Positions 17,496 to 26,004 of a stretch of 64,000 nt of DNA are shown here, piece after piece. Every line of letters begins with the position of its first letter. The first letter of the stretch is position 1. The notes under the pieces are model-generated. The model was not told where the DNA came from. It searched no databases and was given only the letters and a program-made list of their open reading frames with translations. A program made the translations under genes and the position numbers. This DNA is from Lysinibacillus sp. FSL W8-0992 (lineage in GTDB: Bacteria > Bacillota > Bacilli > Bacillales_A > Planococcaceae), in the NCBI RefSeq assembly GCF_038008685.1, contig NZ_JBBOZQ010000001.1, forward strand, positions 2,852,001 to 2,916,000. The letters are read 5' to 3'.

Positions 17496-18032
17496 TTAAA
17501 TAACCTTTCTACCTATCCAGTGAGCTGTTAAAACTATAGGGAAAAATAAAGGCCCAAAAGGTAAACTAATCAAAATCATTTTCCAAGTAATGATCCCTTG
17601 AAAAAACAACGATCTGTATAAAAGAACGCTGTATGGAATAATAATAATTACCGATGTAACAGTACCAGGGGTAATAGACCGAAAAAAGATTGTTTGCCCA
17701 ATGTGTGTAAATGCATGGATAAAAAATACTGATGAAACTACGATGAAAAAATAAAGGTTCATCGTTAAGCCATTGTATAAATATAGATTAGCAGCAATTG
17801 TGGCTCCACTTACAAATAAAAAAACAATGATGACTGCTACAGCAAATTGAGCTGTAGTCATTGAAAATTGTTTTACTATTCGATCAGCTAATTTTGGTGG
17901 CAATCGTTTATATAACTTGTTTTTATTGTTATGTAACCATTTTTCAACCATTATAATCTCTTCAAAATCGTGAACAATGAAAAAAATAGGAAATAACCAT
18001 ATTAGTGTTTGAATGTTTAGCCAAAATTCCAT
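17496..18032 (-). CDS. HXXEE domain membrane protein
   Basis: The 178-residue protein begins with a helix carrying FFIVHDFEEIIMVEKWL, which contains the His-x-x-Glu-Glu motif naming this family. There are about five hydrophobic segments; a second conserved His pair appears in IHAFTHIGQTIFFR. Such His/Glu sites in membrane helices suggest metal binding, but function is unknown in the family. The gene at 27676 has a similar HEMDA motif. Confidence 0.85.
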   Translation of the reverse strand: MEFWLNIQTLIWLFPIFFIVHDFEEIIMVEKWLHNNKNKLYKRLPPKLADRIVKQFSMTTAQFAVAVIIVFLFVSGATIAANLYLYNGLTMNLYFFIVVSSVFFIHAFTHIGQTIFFRSITPGTVTSVIIIIPYSVLLYRSLFFQGIITWKMILISLPFGPLFFPIVLTAHWIGRKVI

Positions 18033-18077
18033 ATTGTAACGCCACTACTTTCTTGTAAATTTGTTTTAATAAATTAA

Positions 18078-18205
18078 ATAGGGTCACTGGACCAGAGTGA
18101 CCCTAACCAACAAATCAGGAGGTGCAAAGCTAAATTAGCTTTACACTACTATTACTATGTCGAAATAGTTATGATAGCTAGCTATTAGCCTGTAAACTAG
18201 ATAAA
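18078..18205 (-). ncRNA. Candidate small RNA with anti-SD box, copy C
   Basis: Read on the minus strand: a palindromic 5' segment around AATAGCTAGCTAT, linker AATAGTAGT, helix GTGTAAAGCTAA / TTAGCTTTGCAC, unpaired CACCTCCTGATTTGTT, and terminator stem AGGGTCACT / AGTGACCCT. In the second helix one pair is U-G on the minus RNA but C-A on the plus strand. The box CACCTCCT equals the core of the 16S rRNA 3' end. The terminal U tract is weak (ATTTAATTT). Confidence 0.6.
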
Positions 18206-18534
18206 AAATAAAAGTTTTTCTTAAAAATATCCTCTTAGCTTCTTCCTAATAAATTCATTCTTTCTAATTATAATAATTAAAGGATGTTTCCGCTTGATTT
18301 ATATAAAGAGCCTTCAACAAACTCCTTTAATTAAAACTCGAAGCGATATAGTATATGAGTCACTTAAATGAATAAGTACATTTGATAGGAAAATAGTATA
18401 ATGTAGGTGTTGTATAATAAGCCTATGTTCTTGCAATATTGTCGAACTTAATAATCAAATTTACCATTCATGATTGTCAGAAAATATCAATATAGCATAT
18501 AATAAATAAAAAATATAAAATAAGAGGTGAACTT

Positions 18535-18696
18535 ATGGGGAAACCAGTAGATTACAATCTATTTCCGGCCTATCAAAACACACTTGATGACAGACTTAAT
18601 GAGCGTAAAGAAGAATATAAAGAAGAGTTAGAAAAAGCGAAAATCGGTGGATATCTTCTAGACTTTGAAAAAATATCTGAAGTAGTACCGCAATAA
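18535..18696 (+). CDS. Small acidic-helical protein (53 aa)
   Basis: ATG 18535 follows AAGAGGTGA. The product starts MGKPVDYNLFPAYQNTLDD and has a charged helix RLNERKEEYKEELEKAKIGG, ending FEKISEVVPQ. It has a perfect terminator 5 bases after the stop, supporting a real gene. No domain recognised. Confidence 0.7.
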   Translation: MGKPVDYNLFPAYQNTLDDRLNERKEEYKEELEKAKIGGYLLDFEKISEVVPQ

Positions 18697-18698
18697 AT

Positions 18699-18738
18699 AG
18701 AAAGCATCTCACTTTGAGTGAGGTGCTTTATTTATTTG
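18699..18738 (+). terminator. Rho-independent terminator
   Basis: AAAGCATCTCAC / GTGAGGTGCTTT stem with a four-base loop and T-rich tail. Confidence 0.85.
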
Positions 18739-18853
18739 AACAAACGTGGGAAATCACTGTTTCGTATTCAACAAAATTTTCTACATCAATAGCATAACTA
18801 TTTTTAATTTTATAGTAGAAATTGCATTTTTATATTCACGCTATTCCTTTCAT

Positions 18854-19198
18854 TTATTTGTTTCCAATATTAAAAATTTCATATAAATCATCTAGAAATT
18901 TCTCCAGATGAAAACTACGAGAGTTTCCTTCTATTACTATGGGTATAATAACGAATAATCCTAAAATAAATATATAAGCTAAAATTACTTTAAATAATTT
19001 TGCATTATGTTCATTATAAACTGGTGCTTCTTCAAAATCAGATGCTCTTTCTGTCACAAAAGTTGAATTTTGATAAACAATCTCTTCATTTACCTCTTCG
19101 TTAATTGTATTGCAATACTCACATTTATATAGAATTAAACCATCTTCAATTATTTTTTTAAAAGAGTTATTTGCCAAGCAATTTGGGCAATTGCGCAA
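18854..19198 (-). CDS. Zinc-ribbon membrane protein
   Basis: TTG 19198 is preferred because AGGAAGGTG lies upstream; a longer frame begins at 19225. The N-terminus has CPNC and CEYC pairs 20 residues apart, a typical zinc ribbon (NCPNCLANNSF, LYKCEYCNTINEE). An acidic linker is followed by one membrane helix (VILAYIFILGLFVIIPIVI) and a short tail, so the ribbon should be cytoplasmic. No partner gene is adjacent. Confidence 0.7.
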   Translation of the reverse strand: MRNCPNCLANNSFKKIIEDGLILYKCEYCNTINEEVNEEIVYQNSTFVTERASDFEEAPVYNEHNAKLFKVILAYIFILGLFVIIPIVIEGNSRSFHLEKFLDDLYEIFNIGNK

Positions 19199-19463
19199 TC
19201 TTAATACACACCTTCCTATTAACATCTATTTACTATTTTAGGTAAGTTAACATTAAATGTACATATTAATATGACATTACCATATTTGAGTGACAAAATT
19301 TTTGCAAATTAACGATTTAGAAGGAAGACTTGGCTGTTGTTATTTAAAGAAGTTAATACTTAGTGAATTTCGATTATGCACTACAAAATAAAATAATTAA
19401 TGTAAATATAAAGCTATTGTTATAGAATGGTAAAAATACTATTTTCGAAAGTAGCGTGAAGAA

Positions 19464-19988
19464 ATGTTTCCAATATTAAATACTGATCGTTTAGTGTTAA
19501 GAGAATTGACAGATAAAGATGCGCAAGCGATATTAAACTGCTTCTCTAATCCAGACGTTTTACGCCATTATGGACAAAAGCCATTAACAAGCATAGAACA
19601 AGTGAATCATATCATCCAAAATTTTGCTAATAATTTCAAGGAAAAACGAGGCATTAAATGGGGTATTGAAGTGCAAGGGCAAGAGGGGATTATCGGAACT
19701 ATTGGCTTTCAAGAGTGGTCCACAGAGCATAAAAAAGCGGATATTAGTTACGCACTATTTCCCGAAAGTTGGGGGAAGGGCTATGCCAAGGAAGCTGTAG
19801 ATAAAATTATTTCATATGGTTTTCAAGAGATGGATTTAATGCGTATCGGAGCCATAGTGTTTACTGAAAATGATGCATCCAACAAGCTATTAGAAAAATT
19901 AGGGTTTGAAAAAGAAGGGGTTTTAAGAAACTTTATGCATCAAAATGATATGCCATATGATACGAATATTTATTCTTTAATTAAGTAA
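19464..19988 (+). CDS. GNAT N-acetyltransferase, RimJ/RimL type
   Basis: The 174-residue protein begins FPILNTDRLVLRELTDKDA, the opening typical of RimJ/RimL (Acetyltransf_3). SYALFPESWGKGYAKEAVDK holds the acetyl-CoA loop and GAIVFTENDASNKLLEKLGF the C-terminal motif. Family members acetylate protein N-termini or small amines. It ends at a terminator just before the bacteriocin operon. Confidence 0.92.
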   Translation: MFPILNTDRLVLRELTDKDAQAILNCFSNPDVLRHYGQKPLTSIEQVNHIIQNFANNFKEKRGIKWGIEVQGQEGIIGTIGFQEWSTEHKKADISYALFPESWGKGYAKEAVDKIISYGFQEMDLMRIGAIVFTENDASNKLLEKLGFEKEGVLRNFMHQNDMPYDTNIYSLIK

Positions 19989-20013
19989 ATACGATTATAA
20001 AACTCAATGTAAC

Positions 20014-20056
20014 GACCAGCGAAGTGAATATAGCGAGCTGGTCTTTTATATTTTTA
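20014..20056 (+). terminator. Rho-independent terminator
   Basis: GACCAGC / GCTGGTC stem with an AT-rich loop and TTTTATATTTTT tail. Confidence 0.75.
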
Positions 20057-20062
20057 TTAAGG

Positions 20063-20125
20063 TACTATCAAAAATCTGAAAATTTAGTTAACTGTATTGA
20101 TTTTTTTATTTTGATAGTATATAAT
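20063..20125 (+). promoter_or_regulatory. Bacteriocin promoter with an 11-bp inverted repeat
   Basis: TTGATT (20097-20102), 17-base spacer and TATAAT (20120-20125), 35 bases before the bacteriocin start. TACTATCAAAA at 20063-20073 is exactly inverted as TTTTGATAGTA at 20109-20119, which fills the spacer next to the -10. The arrangement suits a repressor contacting both arms. Confidence 0.65.
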
Positions 20126-20159
20126 GTTCGCAAAAAAATAAAGAAAGGAGACGTAGTTT

Positions 20160-20519
20160 ATGTGTAAGAAAAAGGTAAAAAAATTGTCCGCAGGGTTAGT
20201 TCTGGTCAGTGCTTTAACGTTTTCAGCAGTAGTTCCTGTTTCCGCTGCTACATTAGAAGCTACGTATAGCGGAAACTTTGTAACAGCTTGGGAACGGTAT
20301 GCTACAGGATCGGATGGGTTATCTACCATAACATATGGTTATAACACACGGTTTATTAATGAAGATTATGCTTGGGCAAACCATGCGTCAAATGAGCATT
20401 ATGCGTCTTTATTTAATGGTGAATGGCATACAGGTTCAAGTCAACCTGCTTCAAGACTATCAAAAGTAGAAGTACGTCATAGAGATAGTGATACTTATAT
20501 ATATCGTTGTAATTGGTAA
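20160..20519 (+). CDS. Lactococcin-972-family bacteriocin precursor
   Basis: ATG follows AAAGGAG. The 119-residue product has a Sec-type signal peptide (MCKKKVKKLSAGLVLVSALT, cleavage near PVSA-A). The mature part of about 90 residues has an aromatic/Gly pattern (TAWERYATG, TITYGYNTRF, SNEHYASLFNGEWHTGSS) and ends in W. Signal-peptide secretion plus a downstream DUF1430-type membrane protein and ABC ATPase is the standard layout of this family. Lactococcin 972 itself binds lipid II and blocks septum formation; whether this peptide does so is inference. Confidence 0.85.
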   Translation: MCKKKVKKLSAGLVLVSALTFSAVVPVSAATLEATYSGNFVTAWERYATGSDGLSTITYGYNTRFINEDYAWANHASNEHYASLFNGEWHTGSSQPASRLSKVEVRHRDSDTYIYRCNW

Positions 20520-20534
20520 TCTAGTTTGACTACT

Positions 20535-20568
20535 AAAGCGGGTTAACACTAGGTTAACTCGCTTTTGC
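20535..20568 (+). terminator. Terminator between bacteriocin and immunity/export genes
   Basis: AAAGCGGGTTAAC / GTTAACTCGCTTTT stem, four-base loop. Partial readthrough here would give high precursor and low downstream expression. Confidence 0.8.
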
Positions 20569-20604
20569 ACTATAAGTAATCTATTCCATAACAGGGTGAT
20601 TGCG

Positions 20605-22533
20605 GTGAAAAAAGCAAAGTATATTCTTAGTTTAATACTATTTAGTATAGGATTCACTTTTATCGGGGAGACATACGTATGGCATTTAGTTAGCTTTGAA
20701 ACGAAATATGATTACGTTACGATGTATAAAAATGGAGTAATGTCTATCCATATTCCTCAAGAAGTGATGTTAAAGGATATTACAACAGCAGCTAAGGAAG
20801 AAAATTTAGAGGTTTTTGTTGTGGATAGAAAAATTTCCACTGTTTATTCTGAAAATATAAATATATATGCGACAGAAGGAACCGCAAATTATTTAAAGGA
20901 AAGTTCTTCAGTACAACCTGGTCATTATCAAAGTATCTTTCTAGGGGATATCCAATTTGAGGTATTACCAATAACCACTATTCCAGATGTCAATAAGTTT
21001 GAAAAATATTATTTGATTGGGGATAAAGAAAACCAGATTCGTTTTAAGCAAAACCTGATTGATAAGTATGCAGGAAAGTTTCCACAGGAGGGATATAGTG
21101 CCTTCAATATTAGCATTACTTGGGTTATTATATTAGGTCTTTTACTTTTAATAACTTTCTACGAAGTGGCTCAAATGAGAAAAGAAGTAGCGTTAAGAGT
21201 TATTTCTGGAGAAAGATTGCAACATATTATTTTTCGAAATGTTATCGCAGATACACTGTTTTTTATTTGTACATATTCAGTGCTAATACTATTATTTTTA
21301 CAGTTTACAAATGCAAATTATCATTTTAGTATTTCCCTTTTAATGTTTGCGGTTTTTGTTGTATTCAACGCATGTACCTTTTTCACACTTTTTTTAGGTG
21401 ATTATAAAAAAGATATGAAATCAAAAGATAGTGTCAAAAAAGTTTTGCAGTTAAGTTATGTGTACAAAATTATTACTATTTGTATAACGGTGATACTGGC
21501 TGCGGGATGTCTAACGCTAATTGATGAAGGGCTAAAATTTTATAAACAAAAACCTTTTTTTGAAAATGCTAAAGATTATTCTTATGTAAATATAAATGTT
21601 GAAGACGGTGAAGTGACACAACAATTAAGGTTTGATTTTTATAAAGAGAATCTTGCAATGAATAACACCCTTTCTTTAGTAGATTTACAAACTAGAGACT
21701 TAGGTTCTCCATATGTTTTTGCTGATAGCGGTACCCTTGAATATTTACATGATAAAATAAGCGAATTAAATACTGCTTCGCTCGAACAAAAAGTGTATTT
21801 TTTAGTTCCAGAAAAATATAATTCTAAAAGTGTTCAAACGGAAATGATAAAAATATGGGAAACGTACTATCCACACCCTTATGAATTTAATATTATTGCC
21901 TATAAAAAACAAATAGACATTATAGCAATAGATAAAGGTTTTAATATTAGTAGTAAGATAGTAAAGAATCCAATCATTTTATTCAACAATATGGACACAA
22001 ATGCGCTTAACCCTTACTGGAATGTTTTTATATTTGGACCATCCATGTATAAAATTCAAGACTACGAGTGGGAACAATTTATTGAAAACAACCATTTAAG
22101 TCTTTCTAAGGCAAATAATTTCAAGACAAATGTTTATGAGCATTATATTCATCAATGGAATATTTATAAAAAAGGGATAGTTATAGGTTGCGTTTTACTC
22201 ATTATTTTATTAATTTTAGAAGCCATCATTATTAAAACCATTTTAAACTACGAATATAGTATCAATGCAGTTGAAATTGCATTGAAAAAAATAATGGGTT
22301 ATGGCTTATTTGAAAGATATAAAAAATTATTTTTAACAACCATTATTTTTGGCGGTATTGCAGGAAAGGCTGCTTTTATAATTGGGCATTTCCTTGAGTG
22401 GAGTTCGGAACTATACTTAATCACTGGTGGGTTTTCAGTTGTGTTATTAGAACTTTGCTTTGTTTTCTATTACATACGAATAGCAGAAAATAGAAGCATA
22501 CAATCAATTCTTAAAGGTGGATCCGTTAAATGA
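20605..22533 (+). CDS. Bacteriocin-associated integral membrane protein (DUF1430 type)
   Basis: GTG 20605 after AGGGTGATTG. The 642-residue protein has a membrane helix at the N-terminus, an outward domain of about 140 residues, three helices around residues 170-270, a second signal-anchor-like helix at about 290, another outward domain and three C-terminal helices. This repeated MacB/FtsX-like topology is that of the permease linked to lactococcin-972 operons. YEVAQMRKEVALRVISGER and ALKKIMGYGLFERYKKLF are the coupling-loop regions expected to dock the ATPase encoded next. Likely role: self-immunity or export. Confidence 0.85.
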   Translation: MKKAKYILSLILFSIGFTFIGETYVWHLVSFETKYDYVTMYKNGVMSIHIPQEVMLKDITTAAKEENLEVFVVDRKISTVYSENINIYATEGTANYLKESSSVQPGHYQSIFLGDIQFEVLPITTIPDVNKFEKYYLIGDKENQIRFKQNLIDKYAGKFPQEGYSAFNISITWVIILGLLLLITFYEVAQMRKEVALRVISGERLQHIIFRNVIADTLFFICTYSVLILLFLQFTNANYHFSISLLMFAVFVVFNACTFFTLFLGDYKKDMKSKDSVKKVLQLSYVYKIITICITVILAAGCLTLIDEGLKFYKQKPFFENAKDYSYVNINVEDGEVTQQLRFDFYKENLAMNNTLSLVDLQTRDLGSPYVFADSGTLEYLHDKISELNTASLEQKVYFLVPEKYNSKSVQTEMIKIWETYYPHPYEFNIIAYKKQIDIIAIDKGFNISSKIVKNPIILFNNMDTNALNPYWNVFIFGPSMYKIQDYEWEQFIENNHLSLSKANNFKTNVYEHYIHQWNIYKKGIVIGCVLLIILLILEAIIIKTILNYEYSINAVEIALKKIMGYGLFERYKKLFLTTIIFGGIAGKAAFIIGHFLEWSSELYLITGGFSVVLLELCFVFYYIRIAENRSIQSILKGGSVK

Positions 22534-23138
22534 TCGAAATCAAGAATTTAAATAAATCTTTTGGAAATCGAGAATTATTTAAAGATTTTAGTTTAACTAT
22601 TCAAGATGGAGAGTTTATTGTAATTTCAGGGCCAAGTGGATGTGGTAAAACAACACTTTTAAATATGATTGGTGCGATTGAACAGATAGATAGTGGCAAA
22701 ATTTTAGTTGATAAGATGGATATTAGTCAAAAAAAAAATCAATTAAATTATTTTGGCAATAAGGTGGGATTTCTTTTTCAGAACTTCGCTTTAATCGAAG
22801 ATAAAACCGTAAGCTATAATTTGAAAATGATTAAACAAAAAAATCGTTCAAGTATTAGTCTTGAAGAAGCGTTAAACTCTGTAGGGTTATTAAATAAACT
22901 AAATGATAAGATTTATACGCTATCTGGTGGGGAGCAGCAAAGAATTGCACTAGCACGGTTAATGATAAAAAAATGCGATATTATTTTGGCAGATGAACCG
23001 ACAGGCTCATTAGATAAAGCAAATGCGGATGTAGTAATCAATATATTAAAAAATATGAATAAAGATGGAAAGACGATTATTTTAGTTACGCACGATGAAG
23101 ACATTAAAAAAAGAGGAGAGCGGATTGTTGAAATATGA
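22530..23138 (+). CDS. ABC transporter ATP-binding protein, bacteriocin operon
   Basis: Starts in the ATGA overlap with the permease gene. The 202-residue ATPase has Walker A GPSGCGKTT, Q-loop VGFLFQNFALIED, signature LSGGEQQRIALARL, Walker B DIILADEPTGSLD and H-loop LVTHDE. It belongs to the MacB/LolD-type subfamily that works with FtsX-like permeases. All catalytic residues are intact. Partner is the membrane protein upstream. Confidence 0.95.
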   Translation: MIEIKNLNKSFGNRELFKDFSLTIQDGEFIVISGPSGCGKTTLLNMIGAIEQIDSGKILVDKMDISQKKNQLNYFGNKVGFLFQNFALIEDKTVSYNLKMIKQKNRSSISLEEALNSVGLLNKLNDKIYTLSGGEQQRIALARLMIKKCDIILADEPTGSLDKANADVVINILKNMNKDGKTIILVTHDEDIKKRGERIVEI

Positions 23139-23578
23139 GAAAAAAGAAAAAAATAATCATTGTTTTAGCAACTATACTTTCTATGTTTATTGTCTACAAT
23201 CTATTGTGGTATGCCTGGATGAATGTTAAGTATTCTAAATATACAGGAGACTTAGACGAATTTATACCCAATCGTAGTTATATATTATCGCAAAATGCTT
23301 ATCTTTATAATGTGAAATTGCCAGATTATTTATCGTTAGTGGGTAATTTAGCTGTTTCAACAGATGATAATAAATATGCATTAATCATATGGCCATCATT
23401 CATAGGAGACAATAAATATGGTATTCAAATTACAGATGAAAATAAGCAAACTTACTCTATTATGATTAATAGGGATCTGAGCGTTATCGATGATGTTCAT
23501 GAAGAAATAATTGATAATAACAAAGAACAGGTTGAAACATTATTTAAGAAAGCGCAAGATATGTGGGGGGAAATATAA
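23135..23578 (+). CDS. Small membrane-anchored protein of the bacteriocin operon
   Basis: Starts in an ATGA overlap with the ATPase gene, so translation is coupled. It has a basic N-terminus, one membrane helix (residues 7-28, IIIVLATILSMFIVYNLLWY) and an outward domain of about 115 residues with beta-rich texture (LVGNLAVSTDDNKYALIIWP). Position and topology make it an immunity or accessory candidate. No named domain was recognised. A terminator follows about 90 bases later. Confidence 0.8.
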   Translation: MRKKKKIIIVLATILSMFIVYNLLWYAWMNVKYSKYTGDLDEFIPNRSYILSQNAYLYNVKLPDYLSLVGNLAVSTDDNKYALIIWPSFIGDNKYGIQITDENKQTYSIMINRDLSVIDDVHEEIIDNNKEQVETLFKKAQDMWGEI

Positions 23579-23663
23579 TTTATATAAGATTAGGGGATGG
23601 CTTTGCTAGTAGCAGAACAAGGTTACATAAACTTACAGAGACTGAGCGCTTCAAAATAATAGT

Positions 23664-23708
23664 AAAACTCGCATTTTGATTATTTGATGGCAAAATGCGA
23701 GTTTTTCT
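23664..23708 (+). terminator. Operon-end terminator
   Basis: AAAACTCGCATTTT / AAAATGCGAGTTTTT stem, 13-base loop. Confidence 0.85.
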
Positions 23709-23872
23709 TTGTAGGATCATAAAGCCATTTTTTAGCAACATTGTAGTAGGAAAAGTTTAGCTTATGCATTATTTATTTTTTTAAGGAAAATTATACATGT
23801 ATATCTAGTAGGGATTTTTAATTTACTATATAATTTCCTTAAATCTCATTTTAAAATGACAGAAGGGGAAGT

Positions 23873-24202
23873 ATGATGCAAATAGAAGAGCTCAAAGTGA
23901 GAATAAAAAGTGAACCATCTACATTTATTTCTTATTTGGAAAAACTAATTAAAACAAACAAATTTGATGATGGTGAAGTGTTGGAAATTGCAATACTAAT
24001 CATTAAATACGGATCTGATAAATTGTCAGATGAACAATGGGCTATCTTTCTAGGAAATGGTATATTATGTGATAAATATATTGATCAATGTGATAGCTGT
24101 TCTGAACAAATGCCATGGTCAAATATGTATAGTGCTATTTTTATTAATCAAGATTATCTTTGTGCTAACTGTCGATACATGGAAAATAAAATTAAAGTCT
24201 AA
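23873..24202 (+). CDS. Hypothetical protein with a C-terminal CxxC pair
   Basis: The 109-residue product is helical in its first half (IEELKVRIKSEPSTFISYLE) and has CDSCSEQMPW and LCANCRYMENK near the end, which could form a zinc site. ATG 23873 or 23876 follows AAGGGGAAG. Repeated Trp/acidic text (DEQWAIFLGNGILC) suggests a compact fold, but no family is recognised. Confidence 0.6.
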   Translation: MMQIEELKVRIKSEPSTFISYLEKLIKTNKFDDGEVLEIAILIIKYGSDKLSDEQWAIFLGNGILCDKYIDQCDSCSEQMPWSNMYSAIFINQDYLCANCRYMENKIKV

Positions 24203-24346
24203 TATATAAACCTGTAATAGTGTTAGTTGTACCCATCGACGAGAATCCAAGCAGCAATTGAACTCGGAAGAAGGGCATGATGTTTGTTGTTTTCATATTA
24301 CCTATTCAAATCCTACTTGGATTAATTAATCAAGATTTTAGCAATT

Positions 24347-24991
24347 TTATACTACTTTTATGCCTAACAATGAAGCAAACCCAACTGCTTGTTCTGAGGA
24401 TACTTCACAACCTTTCAAACTTTCCAATGTAACATTTAACCTTTCAAATCTACATGTGCTAATATCAATTCCTTTTAATGATGTTTGAGAAAAATCAACA
24501 TCATTAAGATCACATTGATTAAACAAGACCTTATTAAATTTGCATTCGAAATAATTGGCACCTTGTAGAGTTGAATTATTAAAAGTAACCTGTTTTAAAC
24601 GAGTATCTGAAAAGTCACATAAATTTGCTATGCAATTTTCAAAAGATACATTTCCTACATTAGCTTCTGCTAAATTCAAACCTAATAATTTACAGTTTTC
24701 AAATTTGACTCTGTGAATTAGTCCTTCACTAAAGCTCGCATTCGATAAATCACAGCTTTCAAAAATGACATCGGTCAAATCAATTTTTCTAAAAGTTACA
24801 TCTATGAATCTTACATTTTTAAAGAGAACTTTTGAAAGTATAAGTCTTTCAATACACTCATTATCAATGACGGTGTTAGAGATTACACAATCTGATAAGA
24901 ACGGATCTTCTTCATAAAAAATATCTTGAAAATTTGCTTTTTCTAAAATTAAAGGTAATTTTGGTGATTCCATTTTAAATGTTTTTGCCAC
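24347..24991 (-). CDS. Pentapeptide-repeat protein
   Basis: GTG start with AAAGGTG. From residue 35 to 195 the 214-residue protein follows the A(D/N)LxF-type five-residue periodicity in degenerate form: VRFIDVTFRKIDLTDVIFES, then NASFSEGLIHRVKFENCKL, each turn with F or L at the centre. The result should be a right-handed quadrilateral beta-helix. Some family members mimic DNA and protect gyrase (Qnr, MfpA). The central Cys-rich turns (FENC, CDF) are not diagnostic, so function is open. Confidence 0.85.
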   Translation of the reverse strand: MAKTFKMESPKLPLILEKANFQDIFYEEDPFLSDCVISNTVIDNECIERLILSKVLFKNVRFIDVTFRKIDLTDVIFESCDLSNASFSEGLIHRVKFENCKLLGLNLAEANVGNVSFENCIANLCDFSDTRLKQVTFNNSTLQGANYFECKFNKVLFNQCDLNDVDFSQTSLKGIDISTCRFERLNVTLESLKGCEVSSEQAVGFASLLGIKVV

Positions 24992-25134
24992 AATAGCACA
25001 CCTTTCAAATGTAATTATTTATATAGAATAATAAAAAATACATTATTATATAAGACTTTATTTTTTAGTGATTGTGTGGACAAGAAAATCTGTCATCCTA
25101 GATTTGTTCAAGAGATACAATGAAGGGGGTTATA

Positions 25135-25278
25135 TTGAATGATTCCGTTTGGAATATAGAGCATTGTTGCGAAGAAATTAAAAAAGTAGTGAAAGCAACT
25201 GGTTTCGTAGATGTTGATGGGCATTTCCCCGTGAATATAGGTTATTACCAACCTAAATTGACTGCTCGTAAAATTTAA
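25135..25278 (+). CDS. Small hypothetical protein (47 aa), TTG start
   Basis: A GAAGGGGG site precedes TTG 25135. The product LNDSVWNIEHCCEEIKKVVK continues GFVDVDGHFPVNIGYYQPKL and ends in RKI. The composition is protein-like, but it may be a surviving piece of a larger gene. It ends 30 bases before the Nudix gene. Confidence 0.4.
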   Translation: MNDSVWNIEHCCEEIKKVVKATGFVDVDGHFPVNIGYYQPKLTARKI

Positions 25279-25307
25279 TAAATGAATGTTAAGGTGGTGT
25301 TCGATTT

Positions 25308-25754
25308 TTGGCTGAATATATAAAAGAAATAAGAAAATTGATAGGTACAAAACCATTGATATTAGTTGGTTCCACTGTCATCGTTCTAAATAACAATAAT
25401 GAGATATTACTACAACTTCGTTCAGATACAAAAGAATGGGGATTGCCAGGTGGTGCAATGGAACTGGGGGAAAGCCTAGAGCAAACGGCTGCACGAGAAT
25501 TATTTGAGGAAACGGGTTTAACGGTGAAAAACTTCAAATTTCTTGATTTGCTATCAGGACAAGAGCTTTACTTTAAGTATCCGAATGGTGACGAAGTTTA
25601 TAACATCATTAGTGTTTATCTTGCAGAAGATCCCTATGGAGAATTAGCAATGTCAGATGGGGAAAGTTTAGATTTAAAATACTTCTCATCAAAAGAATTA
25701 CCAGCGAACATTGATGAAAGAGCTCAATTGATTATGAACAAACATTTTTTATAG
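25308..25754 (+). CDS. Nudix hydrolase
   Basis: TTG start with AAGGTGGTG. The Nudix box is complete: GAMELGE, seven residues, then RELFEETGL, which positions the metal-binding Glu residues. The core begins ILVGSTVIVLNNNNEILLQL. At 148 residues it is a single-domain member. Family enzymes cleave nucleoside diphosphates linked to another group, often oxidised nucleotides. Specificity cannot be read. Followed closely by a possible gene remnant. Confidence 0.92.
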   Translation: MAEYIKEIRKLIGTKPLILVGSTVIVLNNNNEILLQLRSDTKEWGLPGGAMELGESLEQTAARELFEETGLTVKNFKFLDLLSGQELYFKYPNGDEVYNIISVYLAEDPYGELAMSDGESLDLKYFSSKELPANIDERAQLIMNKHFL

Positions 25755-25756
25755 TG

Positions 25757-25893
25757 GGGAAGCAAAAGGTTGGAAGAATGAACCAGTTTTGTGCAGAGAA
25801 TTAAAAAAAGATAATTTGAAAATTTTACCAGAGTAGTTGATGGAATTTTTAATACATCAATCAAATCGTATGACTTTGGCCATGTGAAATTTT
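25757..25893 (+). pseudogene. Short gene remnant after the Nudix gene
   Basis: A frame reading EAKGWKNEPVLCRELKKDN, then LKILPE, is stopped by TAG and continues LMEFLIHQSNRM. The composition is protein-like and the break is a single stop, but no family is recognised. Confidence 0.3.
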
Positions 25894-26004
25894 AAAAATG
25901 ATTAAAGGTTGATTGAAAAAATGTTGAGAAAAAAATGTAATAATAAATCAGTATTTTTATTTATGTCTTATCTATGATAGCGTAAATAGAGAGGAGGCGG
26001 ACTG

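Noticed and set aside
18115-18125. AGGAGGTG on the plus strand of the repeated element, as a ribosome site
   Set aside because: No start codon follows at a usable distance in any copy, and helix differences favour the minus-strand RNA; read as the complement of an anti-SD box.
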